Source: Akkermansia muciniphila
Lineage (GTDB): Bacteria > Verrucomicrobiota > Verrucomicrobiia > Limisphaerales > SXQI01
Assembly: GCA_945867235.1 (NCBI GenBank)
Contig: CAMBHS010000008.1
Location: 1-41,030, forward strand
Direction of reading: 5' to 3'
DNA: 41,030 nucleotides
In this document: positions 1 to 9,505 of the stretch, in pieces
Numbering within the stretch: the first letter of the stretch is position 1
Layout of the letters: every line of letters starts with the position of its first letter
Position numbers and translations under genes: made by a program
The notes under the pieces: generated by a model
What the model was told of the DNA's origin: nothing
Seen by the model: the letters and a program-made list of their open reading frames with translations, nothing else
Databases searched by the model: none

Positions 1-1001
1 TCCACAGGCACTCCCGAAAGCCGCGCAGCTTCTCGATTCCCACCAACGGCATAAAGGTAACGCCCTTGTTTCATTCGCGACATGAGTATATGGGCGAACA
101 AATAGAGGGTGAGCATCAACACGACGGCATTGGGTAACTCGAAAAAATCTGCTCCGCGACCTAACCACACGAACGAGTCCGGTATTTGGTAAATCGATTG
201 TCCACCCGCTAGGATATAAGCTAATCCGCTGCCGACCAGCATCATCGCCAATGTCACAATAAAAGGGGGAATGCCAAACCTAGTGATCATGAGTGCGGAA
301 AAGGCACCTATGACTCCACAAAGTAAAATGGCAGCCACACAGGCAATCAGCATTCCTCCTGCAGTCGCCTGCATTCCACCTGCACAATCTCGGATGAATT
401 TTGCCGCGAACACGGCCGAAAGAGCGAGGAGGCTACCGACTGAAAGATCAATGCCTCCTGTTATGATTACCATGGTCATTCCAATCGCAACAATCGCGAT
501 CACGGCGATTTGATTCGCAATATTGAGTAAATTTTCAGACTTGAGAAAATTAGGCCACCGATAACTCACAGGCGTGATTACGACCGGTTTACCGATTGCA
601 GGAAATTTATTGGTGATCTCAGAAAAAACCAACCAACCACTCGTCACATGAGTGCAAGCGATGGCCTCTATAATTTCTCCATTTTTATTGGCCTTCTCCA
701 TGGCTTCACGAGCCTCTCGGGGTTCTCCATTGACGATTCCAATAATCCGCCCCCCTGACGCAGCGAGTCCGCGTTCGAGCGTGGAAATATAAATTGTGTC
801 TTCTGGTAAACCGCTCGCCGCAATGAGCACTTTTGGTGAGGTAGGAAATTTATTTTTGATCGCCTCGATCACCTGCTTCGCAGCAGATTCGCCCTTAGGC
901 ATTTGATCCGTGTATGTGGCAATGCTAAAGAAAATACAAAGGATCAAAAAAACAAATACCATGCCGTAGTTGGTCATGAATCTGGAGATGGATTGTTTCA
1001 T
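1..1001 (-). CDS. Sugar ABC transporter permease, RbsC/BPD_transp_2 family, 3' end truncated by window start; ~125-aa extracytoplasmic insertion after TM1
   Basis: Own reverse-strand translation from ATG at 1001: MKQSISRFMTNYGMVFVFLILCIFFSIATYT... then ...SENLLNIANQIAVIAIVAIGMTMVIITGGIDLSVGSLLALSAV..., the RbsC-family GIDLSVGS signature; the frame stays open to position 1. Not in the ORF track because it runs off the window. Confidence 0.9.
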   Translation of the reverse strand, partial: MKQSISRFMTNYGMVFVFLILCIFFSIATYTDQMPKGESAAKQVIEAIKNKFPTSPKVLIAASGLPEDTIYISTLERGLAASGGRIIGIVNGEPREAREAMEKANKNGEIIEAIACTHVTSGWLVFSEITNKFPAIGKPVVITPVSYRWPNFLKSENLLNIANQIAVIAIVAIGMTMVIITGGIDLSVGSLLALSAVFAAKFIRDCAGGMQATAGGMLIACVAAILLCGVIGAFSALMITRFGIPPFIVTLAMMLVGSGLAYILAGGQSIYQIPDSFVWLGRGADFFELPNAVVLMLTLYLFAHILMSRMKQGRYLYAVGGNREAARLSGVPV

Positions 1002-1005
1002 TATT

Positions 1006-2496
1006 TCAAGCCACGGCTAGTTGCATAATGTGCTCTTGAGTAGCTGATCTCATATCGGTGATTTCTCCTGTTATTTTACCATCATGCATGACGATGACTC
1101 GGTCTGCCATGCCAAGAACCTCAGGAAATTCAGAACTGATCATAATCACGGACTTTCCTGAGGCCACAAGTTCATTCATCAGCTTGTAGATTTCGAACTT
1201 CGCACCGACATCGATACCACGTGTTGGTTCGTCAAAAATTAGGATGTCGCAGTTTCGAGCCAACCATTTTGCGAGCACCACTTTTTGCTGGTTTCCACCT
1301 GAAAGATTGCAAGCAACTTGTTCCATGTGGGGTATTTTGATCTTCAGTAGTTCTATATATCGACTGAAGTGATCCCGCTCAAATTGTTGCTGCACGAAAC
1401 CAAATCGTGAAAGCCACCCTAAATTAGGAAGCCCAAAATTGTCGCGAACCGGATGCATTAAAACAAGCCCTTGCAGTTTTCGATCCTCAGTCAAAAAACC
1501 AATCCCCATGGCGATCGCGTCTCTAGGGGAGCGGATGTCCAACAGCTTGCCATCCAGCCAAATCTCGCCCGATTCTTTTACATCAGCCCCAAATATTAAT
1601 CTCCCAGTTTCCGTTCGCCCTGCCCCTACCAACCCTGTCAATGCGAGGATCTCTCCTCGTCGCACTGAGAATGAAACATCCTGCACTTCTCGTCCTCGTC
1701 TCAATTGGTTGATCTTTAATCGCGTTGTCCCGATTGGGGAATTGCGACTGGGGAATTCATCCTTGAGCGGACGACCCACCATCATTTCGATCAATTCCGG
1801 ACGAGTAATTTGAGAGATGTCTTTTTCGCCAACATTCTGTCCGTCACGTAACACCGATACCCGATCCGCGATGGTCGTCACTTCTTCCAGTCGGTGACTG
1901 ATGTAAATAATCCCTATTCCTTGTCGTTTGAGATCCCGAATTATTTCAAACAATCGCCCCACCTCAAATGACGTTAAGGTCGCACTCGGCTCATCCATGA
2001 CGATGATCCGAGCCTTGAAGGCGAGTGCTTTTGCAATTTCAACGAGCTGTTGTTGGGCGGTGCTTAGGGATCTACACGGTATATCGACATCAATTTCAAC
2101 ACCCATCCGCTGAAATAATGCTAGAGCCTGTTGTCGTTCTTTTCGGTGTGAAACGAAACCAAAACGAGTGACTTCATGACCTAGGAATATGTTTTCATAA
2201 GCTGTGAGGGTCGGGACAAGGTTAAACTCTTGGTAGATTACCGCGATTCCTGATTCCTGAGCATCCTGCAATGCTGTGAAATCGGTAGGTTTACCATGAA
2301 TGAAAATGTTTCCTTGATCGGCACGACATGCTCCGCCAAGTATTTTAATCAAGGTGCTTTTGCCCGCGCCATTCTCACCCAGCAACGCGAGAACTTCCCC
2401 CTCATGCAGGTTAAGATCAACCCCGCGCAACGCCTGCACACCGGGGAAGGATTTCACAATCCCCCTCATGTCGAGCAGCGGAGTCGAATCCATCAT
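1006..2496 (-). CDS. Sugar ABC transporter ATP-binding protein, RbsA/MglA-like, two ABC domains
   Basis: Walker A GENGAGKST, signature LSTAQQQLVEIAKAL and LSGGNQQKVVLAKWL, Walker B IIVMDEPSATL and ILIFDEPTRGID; lies between RbsB-like and RbsC-like genes on the same strand. Confidence 0.95.
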   Translation of the reverse strand: MMDSTPLLDMRGIVKSFPGVQALRGVDLNLHEGEVLALLGENGAGKSTLIKILGGACRADQGNIFIHGKPTDFTALQDAQESGIAVIYQEFNLVPTLTAYENIFLGHEVTRFGFVSHRKERQQALALFQRMGVEIDVDIPCRSLSTAQQQLVEIAKALAFKARIIVMDEPSATLTSFEVGRLFEIIRDLKRQGIGIIYISHRLEEVTTIADRVSVLRDGQNVGEKDISQITRPELIEMMVGRPLKDEFPSRNSPIGTTRLKINQLRRGREVQDVSFSVRRGEILALTGLVGAGRTETGRLIFGADVKESGEIWLDGKLLDIRSPRDAIAMGIGFLTEDRKLQGLVLMHPVRDNFGLPNLGWLSRFGFVQQQFERDHFSRYIELLKIKIPHMEQVACNLSGGNQQKVVLAKWLARNCDILIFDEPTRGIDVGAKFEIYKLMNELVASGKSVIMISSEFPEVLGMADRVIVMHDGKITGEITDMRSATQEHIMQLAVA

Positions 2497-2539
2497 GGGT
2501 CTAGCTTGGTTCCGAAAACTTAGGTCGATCCGCTGAAGT

Positions 2540-3517
2540 TTATTTGAGTTCAGGGTCTTTTAGGGCGTCCGCTTTTCTATAAAGCCTGGTGGGAATGAGC
2601 GTCTGAGGCGGAAGCACCTCACCACTCAAATGACGAATGATGGACTCGACGATTTGTATTCCCATTTTATCAGGAAATTGAATCGGGTCGGCGTAGATTT
2701 TTCCATCCTTGATCGCCTGTTTTCCTTCGGGTTGACCGTCAAAACCAATGATGATGACCTGTGTTTTTCCAGCTTTTTCGAGGGCTGCCCTTGCACCTAA
2801 AGCGGAAGGGTCGTTAATAGCGAATATCCCTCTTAATTCGGGATGTGCCTGAAGAGCGTCTTCGGCAGCTTTGTATCCCATATCCTTCGCTCCGCCGCTT
2901 TCCAATTCGGTTACAATCTCAATTTTGCCTGTGCTCTTCGCGTTGTGTGTTTTAAGAAAATCCTGAAATCCCTTAACTCTTAAGAGGCAGGATTCAGCTT
3001 GTTTGAAATGCAGAACGGCAACTTTCCCACCTGTCTCGCCCAAGGCTTCAATCATCGCTTGTGCCGCTTCCTTGCCGCCGCCATAATTGTCACTGGCAAT
3101 TTGGGTTACGATTTTTACACCCGTTTCATTGCAGGGAATATCGACTGTGAACACAGGGATGCCTGCTGCATTTGCTTCCTGAATCACGGGGATAATTGAC
3201 TTTGAATCACAAGGACTGAGGACGATAGCACTGACTTTTTTGACGATGAAATCTTTGATCTGGTTGCTTTGCTTGGCTACGTCCTTGTCACCGCTGACCA
3301 CAATTGTCGCAAATCCGTACTTTTTTCCGGTCGCGGTAATGTTGTCTCCGATAACTTGAAAGAACGGGTTGTCGAGAGCCAACAGGGATACCCCGATGGT
3401 TCCTCGTTGAGGAACTGCACCTGTGGAAGTTTGGGGGTCACTCGACTTGCTGCAACCTGAGAGTAGCAGGATCGCGCAAAACAGGAGGGATGGAATGCTG
3501 TGTTTCATAGTGATCAA
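2540..3517 (-). CDS. Sugar ABC transporter substrate-binding lipoprotein, RbsB-like (periplasmic binding protein type 1)
   Basis: Lipobox LLLSGCSKS; IGVSLLALDNPFFQVIGDNI... and GIFAINDPSALGARAALEKAGKTQVIIIGFDGQPEGKQAIKDG typical of RbsB. Confidence 0.93.
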   Translation of the reverse strand: MITMKHSIPSLLFCAILLLSGCSKSSDPQTSTGAVPQRGTIGVSLLALDNPFFQVIGDNITATGKKYGFATIVVSGDKDVAKQSNQIKDFIVKKVSAIVLSPCDSKSIIPVIQEANAAGIPVFTVDIPCNETGVKIVTQIASDNYGGGKEAAQAMIEALGETGGKVAVLHFKQAESCLLRVKGFQDFLKTHNAKSTGKIEIVTELESGGAKDMGYKAAEDALQAHPELRGIFAINDPSALGARAALEKAGKTQVIIIGFDGQPEGKQAIKDGKIYADPIQFPDKMGIQIVESIIRHLSGEVLPPQTLIPTRLYRKADALKDPELK

Positions 3518-3668
3518 TCAGGCTTTCATATCAGGATAAAACCCCGAGGTCGAATAGGTTTATTTGATAATTCGCCTCCGATGGGATTCGTGGTTGTCAT
3601 CAATTTGCCTTTTCTTCCACTTGCTTGCCGTTATCTTGCTGATGGTCTGCGACCTCTAGGGCGTCAAG

Positions 3669-3693
3669 GATTAGGAGGATTATTTTCCTAATC
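3669..3693. repeat. Inverted repeat (GATTAGGA - 9 nt - TCCTAATC) in the divergent rbsB-like/lepA intergenic region
   Basis: Perfect 8-bp arms at 3669-3676 and 3686-3693. Confidence 0.6.
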
Positions 3694-3743
3694 TCAAAAC
3701 GAAGTAATTTGACCTAGGTTCAGTCCAGCCTGACAGAATTGAC

Positions 3744-5534
3744 ATGGATCCAAAGTATATACGGAATTTCAGTATTATCGCGCACATTGATCATGGAAAG
3801 ACCACTCTTTCCGATCGTTTATTGCACCGAACGGGCACCATTGCCACACGGGAGATGAAGGATCAATTGTTGGATTCGATGGATTTGGAAAGAGAGCGAG
3901 GCATCACGATCAAGGCTCACCCTGTCACGATGCTCTATACGGCGAAAAATGGGGAAACCTACGAACTCAACCTTATTGATACCCCTGGCCATGTTGATTT
4001 TGCTTACGAGGTGTCACGAAGTCTGAGTGCTTGTGAAGGAGCCTTGTTGATTATTGATGCCGCCCAAGGAGTGGAGGCTCAGACGGTGGCCAATGTCCAT
4101 CTGGCGATGAAGCAGAATTTGACGATCATTCCTGTGATCAACAAAATCGACCTGCCTCACGCCAATGTCCCCCAAACAAAATCACAGTTGGAAGAAATTT
4201 TAGCCATTCCGGGAGACACTTCGATCCTAGCCTCAGCCAAAGAAGGAATTGGGATTGAGGACATTTTAGAGGCCATCGTTGAGCGGATTCCACCGCCGGT
4301 TCCCACTGGGGAAAAATCACTCCAAGCTCTCGGGTTCGATTCCTACTTTGACACCTATAAAGGCGTGGTCACCCACGTCCGTGTTTTTAATGGAGAGTTG
4401 AAAGCGGGAATGATGGTTAAGCTTTTGCATTCGGGCAAGAATGTAGAAATAAAGGAAGTAGGAAGTTTCAATCCCAAACCCTATGTGCGTGACGTCCTCA
4501 CCGTGGGTGAAACGGGTTACGTAACGGCCAATATCAAGAGCCCGAAGGATGTCAAAATGGGGGACACCTTGACTGACTGGCGCAACCCTTCTCCCGCTCT
4601 GCCTGGGTTCAAAGAAATCCATCCCATGGTGTTCAGCGGCATCTATCCGATCAATACGGCGGATTATGAACACCTAAAGGGCAACCTTGCGAAACTCCAA
4701 TTAAACGATTCGGCTTTCGTTTATCAATCGGAAAGCTCCGTCGCTCTCGGTTTCGGTTTTCGATGCGGTTTTCTTGGACTGTTGCACTTGGAAATCGTTC
4801 AGGAACGGCTTCGTCGAGAATATGCCATGGATATTATCGCGACCTATCCGAGCGTTATTTACCGTGTTTACATGACGAATGGCACCATGAAGGAGGTGGA
4901 TAATCCAGCTTTCATGCCTGAGGCAAACTTCATCGAGAAAATCGAAGAGCCGATGGTGAAAGCGTTCGTTATCTGTCCCAACGAAAATATCGGAGATATG
5001 ATGGCACTCATCGCCGAGAAACGGGGCGCTATCGACAACACCGAAACGCTCGACCAACGTCGTGTGATGTTGACCAGTAGAATGCCTTTGAATGAGATTC
5101 TCATCGATTTCCATGATCGCATCAAAAGCATTACCCGAGGATTCGGGTCCATGGACTACGAACATGATGAACCTCGTGTTTCGGAAATGGTGAAATTGGA
5201 TTTGCTTGTTAATTCCGAACCGGTGGATGCTTTCTCCTGCATCGTGCATCGCGATAAGGCAGAGTTAAGAGGTCGGGCACTGGCTTCAAAACTTAAGGAA
5301 GTCATTCCTAAACAACAGTATGCTGTCGCCATCCAAGCGGCGGTCGGCGGAAAATTTGTGGCTCGAGAAACTGTCACTGCCATGCGAAAGGACGTTACTG
5401 CCAAATGCTACGGCGGCGATATTTCTCGAAAACGCAAACTTCTTGAGAAGCAAAAAGAAGGTAAAAAACGAATGAAAGCCTTTGGAACAGTGCAAATTCC
5501 GCAGGAAGCTTTCATAGAAGTTCTCAAAGCTTAA
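3744..5534 (+). CDS. lepA: Elongation factor 4 (LepA)
   Basis: MDPKYIRNFSIIAHIDHGKTTLSDRLLHRTGTI, DTPGHVDFAYEVSRSL, NKIDLP, and C-terminal FGTVQIPQEAFIEVLKA; 596 aa, typical LepA length. Confidence 0.98.
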   Translation: MDPKYIRNFSIIAHIDHGKTTLSDRLLHRTGTIATREMKDQLLDSMDLERERGITIKAHPVTMLYTAKNGETYELNLIDTPGHVDFAYEVSRSLSACEGALLIIDAAQGVEAQTVANVHLAMKQNLTIIPVINKIDLPHANVPQTKSQLEEILAIPGDTSILASAKEGIGIEDILEAIVERIPPPVPTGEKSLQALGFDSYFDTYKGVVTHVRVFNGELKAGMMVKLLHSGKNVEIKEVGSFNPKPYVRDVLTVGETGYVTANIKSPKDVKMGDTLTDWRNPSPALPGFKEIHPMVFSGIYPINTADYEHLKGNLAKLQLNDSAFVYQSESSVALGFGFRCGFLGLLHLEIVQERLRREYAMDIIATYPSVIYRVYMTNGTMKEVDNPAFMPEANFIEKIEEPMVKAFVICPNENIGDMMALIAEKRGAIDNTETLDQRRVMLTSRMPLNEILIDFHDRIKSITRGFGSMDYEHDEPRVSEMVKLDLLVNSEPVDAFSCIVHRDKAELRGRALASKLKEVIPKQQYAVAIQAAVGGKFVARETVTAMRKDVTAKCYGGDISRKRKLLEKQKEGKKRMKAFGTVQIPQEAFIEVLKA

Positions 5535-5551
5535 CTAGGGTAGGGGAATAG

Positions 5552-6739
5552 ATGCTACGATGGCTTTTATCAAAATCGGTTCGCCAAGGTCATGAACTGC
5601 TGAAACGCATCGAGAAACATCTCCGTGCTCAAGACGACATTTTAACGATTGCAAACCGGCAAAAAATTGAACAGGCAATCGACGAGTTTAGGAAAATTCT
5701 TTCGGATCCAAACACGCCAAAAAAAAGAATCGATTCTGCTGGAATAGAACTTGCGCTGACCGCTGATAAATACTTCAAGATTTACCCGAACTCTTCGGTC
5801 AGGGAAAATGTAGATGTGGCTCTGGTTGCGTTGGTTGTAGCCTTGGCTATCCGCACATTTTTTCTTCAGCCCATGGCAATCCCCACGGGATCCATGCAAC
5901 CGAGCTTGTTTGGAATCACACACCAAGATTTACGTGGTTCTGAAACAACTAATTATCCTTCAATTGTAGGAAGAATTTATAAATTCTTTGTTAATGGAGA
6001 ATCCTACTACCATGTTATAGCCAAAGAAGACGGCGTATTCGAAGGGGCAGGGGAGCCAAAGCAATTTCTTCCATTTGTTCAAAAACAGCAATTCAAAGTA
6101 GGATCACAGATCTACTCAGTTTGGCTTCCTCCGGACAGTTTATTCGCGCCACCCTACAACCGATCTGGCATTGTGGTTGGGCAAAAATTTAAAAAGGGAG
6201 AGAGTATTATTAAACTCAAAGTGACCAGTGGTGACCGTTTATTTGTTGACCGGGTCGCTTACAATATCCGGCATCCGAAACGGGGGGACATCATTATTTT
6301 TGAATCCACGGGAATCCCCAACATCACCCAAAACACACATTATATTAAGCGCCTTATCGGACTTGGAGGAGAAACCATACAGATCGGGGATGATCGTCAC
6401 GTCGTAATAAACGGCACCCGACTTGATGCCGCGACACCTCATTTTGAAAATCTCTATGCATTCAAGACCCCCCCAAAAGAAGATCATTATTCCGGTCATG
6501 TGAACGACAAAATCGGAAGGCAGTTTGGTAAACCGGAAGTTCCGCATTACGCACCCCATTTCTCCGATGGACTGGCGAAATTTACCGTGAGAACCAACCA
6601 CCTTTTTGTCTGTGGTGATAATACCATGAGCAGCTACGATTCTCGTTACTGGGGTGATTTTCCTAAGGAAAAAGCGGTGGGGCGACACTCCTTCGTTTTC
6701 TGGCCGATCTCGGAAAGATTTGGTTGGGGAGTGCGTTGA
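5552..6739 (+). CDS. lepB: Signal peptidase I (S26), copy 1, with large insertion after the Ser box
   Basis: Ser box IPTGSMQPSLFGI, SGDRLFVDRVAYNIRHPKRGDIIIF, Lys box YIKRLIGLGGETIQI, CGDNTMSSYDSRYWGDFP; directly downstream of lepA as in many bacteria. Confidence 0.93.
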   Translation: MLRWLLSKSVRQGHELLKRIEKHLRAQDDILTIANRQKIEQAIDEFRKILSDPNTPKKRIDSAGIELALTADKYFKIYPNSSVRENVDVALVALVVALAIRTFFLQPMAIPTGSMQPSLFGITHQDLRGSETTNYPSIVGRIYKFFVNGESYYHVIAKEDGVFEGAGEPKQFLPFVQKQQFKVGSQIYSVWLPPDSLFAPPYNRSGIVVGQKFKKGESIIKLKVTSGDRLFVDRVAYNIRHPKRGDIIIFESTGIPNITQNTHYIKRLIGLGGETIQIGDDRHVVINGTRLDAATPHFENLYAFKTPPKEDHYSGHVNDKIGRQFGKPEVPHYAPHFSDGLAKFTVRTNHLFVCGDNTMSSYDSRYWGDFPKEKAVGRHSFVFWPISERFGWGVR

Positions 6740-6744
6740 AAATC

Positions 6745-7908
6745 ATGATCTGGCGTTGGCTTACCTCCACTCAAATGCGGCACGCATGCGAAATGCGTCG
6801 ACAGGTGCAAAAACTCGTCTCCGAACAAAGCGATCTCTTGTCGCCACAGGATCTATTAGAACTCAAAACAGGGATACTAGAATTCAAAAAAGAGATCCGC
6901 TCTATTCCGGTTGCTCAAGTCAAATCTTCGATGCAGCGACTTGAAAACCTCGCGAATGCCAAATTAAAACCGTTCCCAGGTGGACAGATGCGCGAACAAA
7001 TTCGTGAGATCACCTTGGCAGTCACGGTGATTTTGGCCATCACAACCTTTTTTCTCCAACTTACCAAGATCCCCACAGGGTCTATGCAACCCACCTTGTT
7101 TGGAATCACCCATGACGATTTAAGAAATCGACCTGGAGCCATCGTTCCGACTTGGTTCGGCCGGATTAAGGAATATATCGTAAATGGTTCCTGTTACTAC
7201 CATCGTGTCGCCTCGGAAGATGGAGAAATTTCTTCGATTTCATCGCCGCGAACCGTATTTCCATTCGTTAAAATACAAAACATTACCTTCGCAGGACAAA
7301 ATCTACGGTTCTGGTTTGTTCCCGATGATTTGGATAAGCGAGCCAATCTCCACGTCGGTCAGTTTTACCGCAAAGGTGATGATATTGTGAAACTAAAGGT
7401 ATCGAGTGGCGATCACTTGCTAGTCGATCGTATGACCTATAATTTCCGGCGTCCTGAACGAGGTGAGATTTTTGTTTTCAAAACGCGCGGAATTCATGAT
7501 CTCCCTCAAGATCAACTCTATATCAAACGATTGGTCGGGTTGCCTAATGAGCATCTGACCATCGGTGATGACCGTCATCTGGTCGTGAACGGTCGTCGTT
7601 TGGATGCGAACACGCGACATTTTGAGTATGTCTATACTTTCAGCAATCCTGGAACTCCTCATCCTTACCTCGGTCACATCAACAACAATGTGGCCGCGAA
7701 ATACAATCGATTCGGGTTGGCTCCACTTTTTGATAAAGCAACCACGGAATTTGTCAGTGGCAAAGATCGCTACGTCGCGATGGGAGATAATTCGCTCAAC
7801 TCCTATGACTCGCGAGGATGGGGCGATGTTCCTCAGGAAAACATCATTGGGAAATGTTGGTTTGTTTACTGGCCTCTGACGGATCGTTTTGGATGGGGTT
7901 ACCGTTAA
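6745..7908 (+). CDS. lepB: Signal peptidase I (S26), copy 2 (paralog of the upstream gene)
   Basis: The ORF track starts at a TTG (6724); ATG at 6745 gives MIWRWLTS, matching MLRWLLS of copy 1. IPTGSMQPTLFGI, SGDHLLVDRMTYNFRRPERGEIFVF, YIKRLVGLPNEHLTI, MGDNSLNSYDSRGWGDVP. Confidence 0.92.
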   Translation: MIWRWLTSTQMRHACEMRRQVQKLVSEQSDLLSPQDLLELKTGILEFKKEIRSIPVAQVKSSMQRLENLANAKLKPFPGGQMREQIREITLAVTVILAITTFFLQLTKIPTGSMQPTLFGITHDDLRNRPGAIVPTWFGRIKEYIVNGSCYYHRVASEDGEISSISSPRTVFPFVKIQNITFAGQNLRFWFVPDDLDKRANLHVGQFYRKGDDIVKLKVSSGDHLLVDRMTYNFRRPERGEIFVFKTRGIHDLPQDQLYIKRLVGLPNEHLTIGDDRHLVVNGRRLDANTRHFEYVYTFSNPGTPHPYLGHINNNVAAKYNRFGLAPLFDKATTEFVSGKDRYVAMGDNSLNSYDSRGWGDVPQENIIGKCWFVYWPLTDRFGWGYR

Positions 7909-8112
7909 CGAGCTATCCGACGGATTTAATAACTAAGCAAGGAGTTCCGCAGTTCTTCCATATTTTTAATTACGCACAATGTATGTTATATCTAATAGAC
8001 AGAAATCTAATCCCAGCTTTTTCACAGTTTGCACTTTCCTTCGCGACTCTTTAGATTCCTGACGACCCAGAAAAAACGAGTGGTGAATTCCTGAATTTAG
8101 GAGCGACTCGTA

Positions 8113-9411
8113 ATGCAATTTATTATGCCAAGTGACAACAAAAACGGTGCGACATTATCAAACCAGGCTCCCGAAGGCTGGAAGGATCTATCAGGTCAAC
8201 AAAAGAAGTCTGGACTCGCAGCATGGCTGGGATGGTTATTCGATGGACTGGACATGCACCTTTACACATTGGTCGCCGCACCATTTGTGATGGAACTCAT
8301 CCATGCCCAAACCACGAGTGATACGCAGGTTAAGAGATATAGTTCCTACATACAGGCGTCCTTTCTTGTTGGCTGGGCGTTGGGGGGAGCGTTTTTTGGA
8401 CGGATTGGCGATGTGCTGGGGCGTAGCCGGGCGTTGAGTTTGACAATATTAACATACGCAATTTTTACTGGATTAGCTTTTTTTGCCCAAACATGGTGGC
8501 AATTGATGATTTTTCGGTTTTTGGCTGCGTTAGGCATCGGAGGTGAATGGGCTGTCGGATCTTCGTTATTGTCCGAAACGTGGCCGAAAAAATGGCGACC
8601 ATGGATTGCTGCTGTGTTGCAAACAGGTGTTAATCTAGGCGTCCTTCTCGCATGCGCGACTACTTTTATATTGGCCGACCAACCCCCACGTTACGTTTTC
8701 TTAGTTGGAATTCTTCCAGCATTCCTTGTTTTGTGGATACGTCGCGCTGTGCGTGAACCGGAAGAGTGGCATCGGGCTAAAGCGGCGGCGGGAAATAATA
8801 TTCCGGGTATCAGTGATTTGTTTCGCGGTAAAGTCCGACGCACCACCTTGTTGACCATCAGCGTTTGTGCCTGTTCTCTCACAGCTTGGTGGGCAATCAT
8901 GTTTTGGAATTCTCAACATATCAGGAATTTACCGGATGTGGCTCATTGGCTTCCTGCGGCTCGTGAGAAACTCGTCAGCAGTGTATTTTTTCTTATCATT
9001 GCGGCCTCTATTGGTGGCAATTTTTTTGCCGGTTGGATGGCAAAAAAGTTTGGGTATCGGAGTGCAATTATGCTGATGTTTATCGGGTTTTTCTCAGCGA
9101 TAATCGTGACTTACGGTTTTCCAAGAACTTACGATTCTTTATCACGATGGGTTCCACTCGTTGGATTCTTTTCCGGGGTGTTCGGACTTTTCACCATGTA
9201 TCTTCCTCCGTTGTTCCCTACCCTGCTCCGCACAACGGGTGCCGGATTCTGTTATAATATCGGGCGTGTTTTCGCGGCAATTGGCACCATTGTTTTCGGA
9301 CTAGTCTCTCAAGTGGACGATTTCAGAATGGCATTACTGGGGACAGGATTACTATTGATTCCTGCGATTGGCGCGGCTTTCTTCCTACCAGAGCTCGATG
9401 ATTCAAGGTAA
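8113..9411 (+). CDS. MFS transporter (AAHS/sugar-organic acid type); start could be ATG 8128
   Basis: Twelve-TM-like hydrophobic pattern, GWLFDGLDMHLYTLVAAPFV, GRIGDVLGRSRALSLTIL, GIGGEWAVGSSLLSETWPKKWR. Confidence 0.9.
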   Translation: MQFIMPSDNKNGATLSNQAPEGWKDLSGQQKKSGLAAWLGWLFDGLDMHLYTLVAAPFVMELIHAQTTSDTQVKRYSSYIQASFLVGWALGGAFFGRIGDVLGRSRALSLTILTYAIFTGLAFFAQTWWQLMIFRFLAALGIGGEWAVGSSLLSETWPKKWRPWIAAVLQTGVNLGVLLACATTFILADQPPRYVFLVGILPAFLVLWIRRAVREPEEWHRAKAAAGNNIPGISDLFRGKVRRTTLLTISVCACSLTAWWAIMFWNSQHIRNLPDVAHWLPAAREKLVSSVFFLIIAASIGGNFFAGWMAKKFGYRSAIMLMFIGFFSAIIVTYGFPRTYDSLSRWVPLVGFFSGVFGLFTMYLPPLFPTLLRTTGAGFCYNIGRVFAAIGTIVFGLVSQVDDFRMALLGTGLLLIPAIGAAFFLPELDDSR

Positions 9412-9505
9412 CTCTGAAAATGAGACCCCGGTTCACTGCTCAGTAAATAGGTATTCAAATGGGTTGGAGTTGCGGTTGACCTTGGGTTTCCTCATAGTCT
9501 GATCT

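Noticed and set aside
271-513. 80-aa plus-strand ORF
   Set aside because: Antisense to the RbsC-like permease frame, which carries the family motifs.
4333-4343. GGTTCGATTCC resembling a tRNA T-arm
   Set aside because: Lies inside the lepA coding frame (LGFDSYF); no acceptor stem or anticodon arm could be fitted.
4701-5249. 182-aa minus-strand ORF antisense to lepA
   Set aside because: Entirely opposite a clearly conserved lepA frame; no recognisable domain; shadow ORF.
6239-6688. 149-aa minus-strand ORF antisense to signal peptidase copy 1
   Set aside because: Opposite conserved SPase motifs; no domain features.
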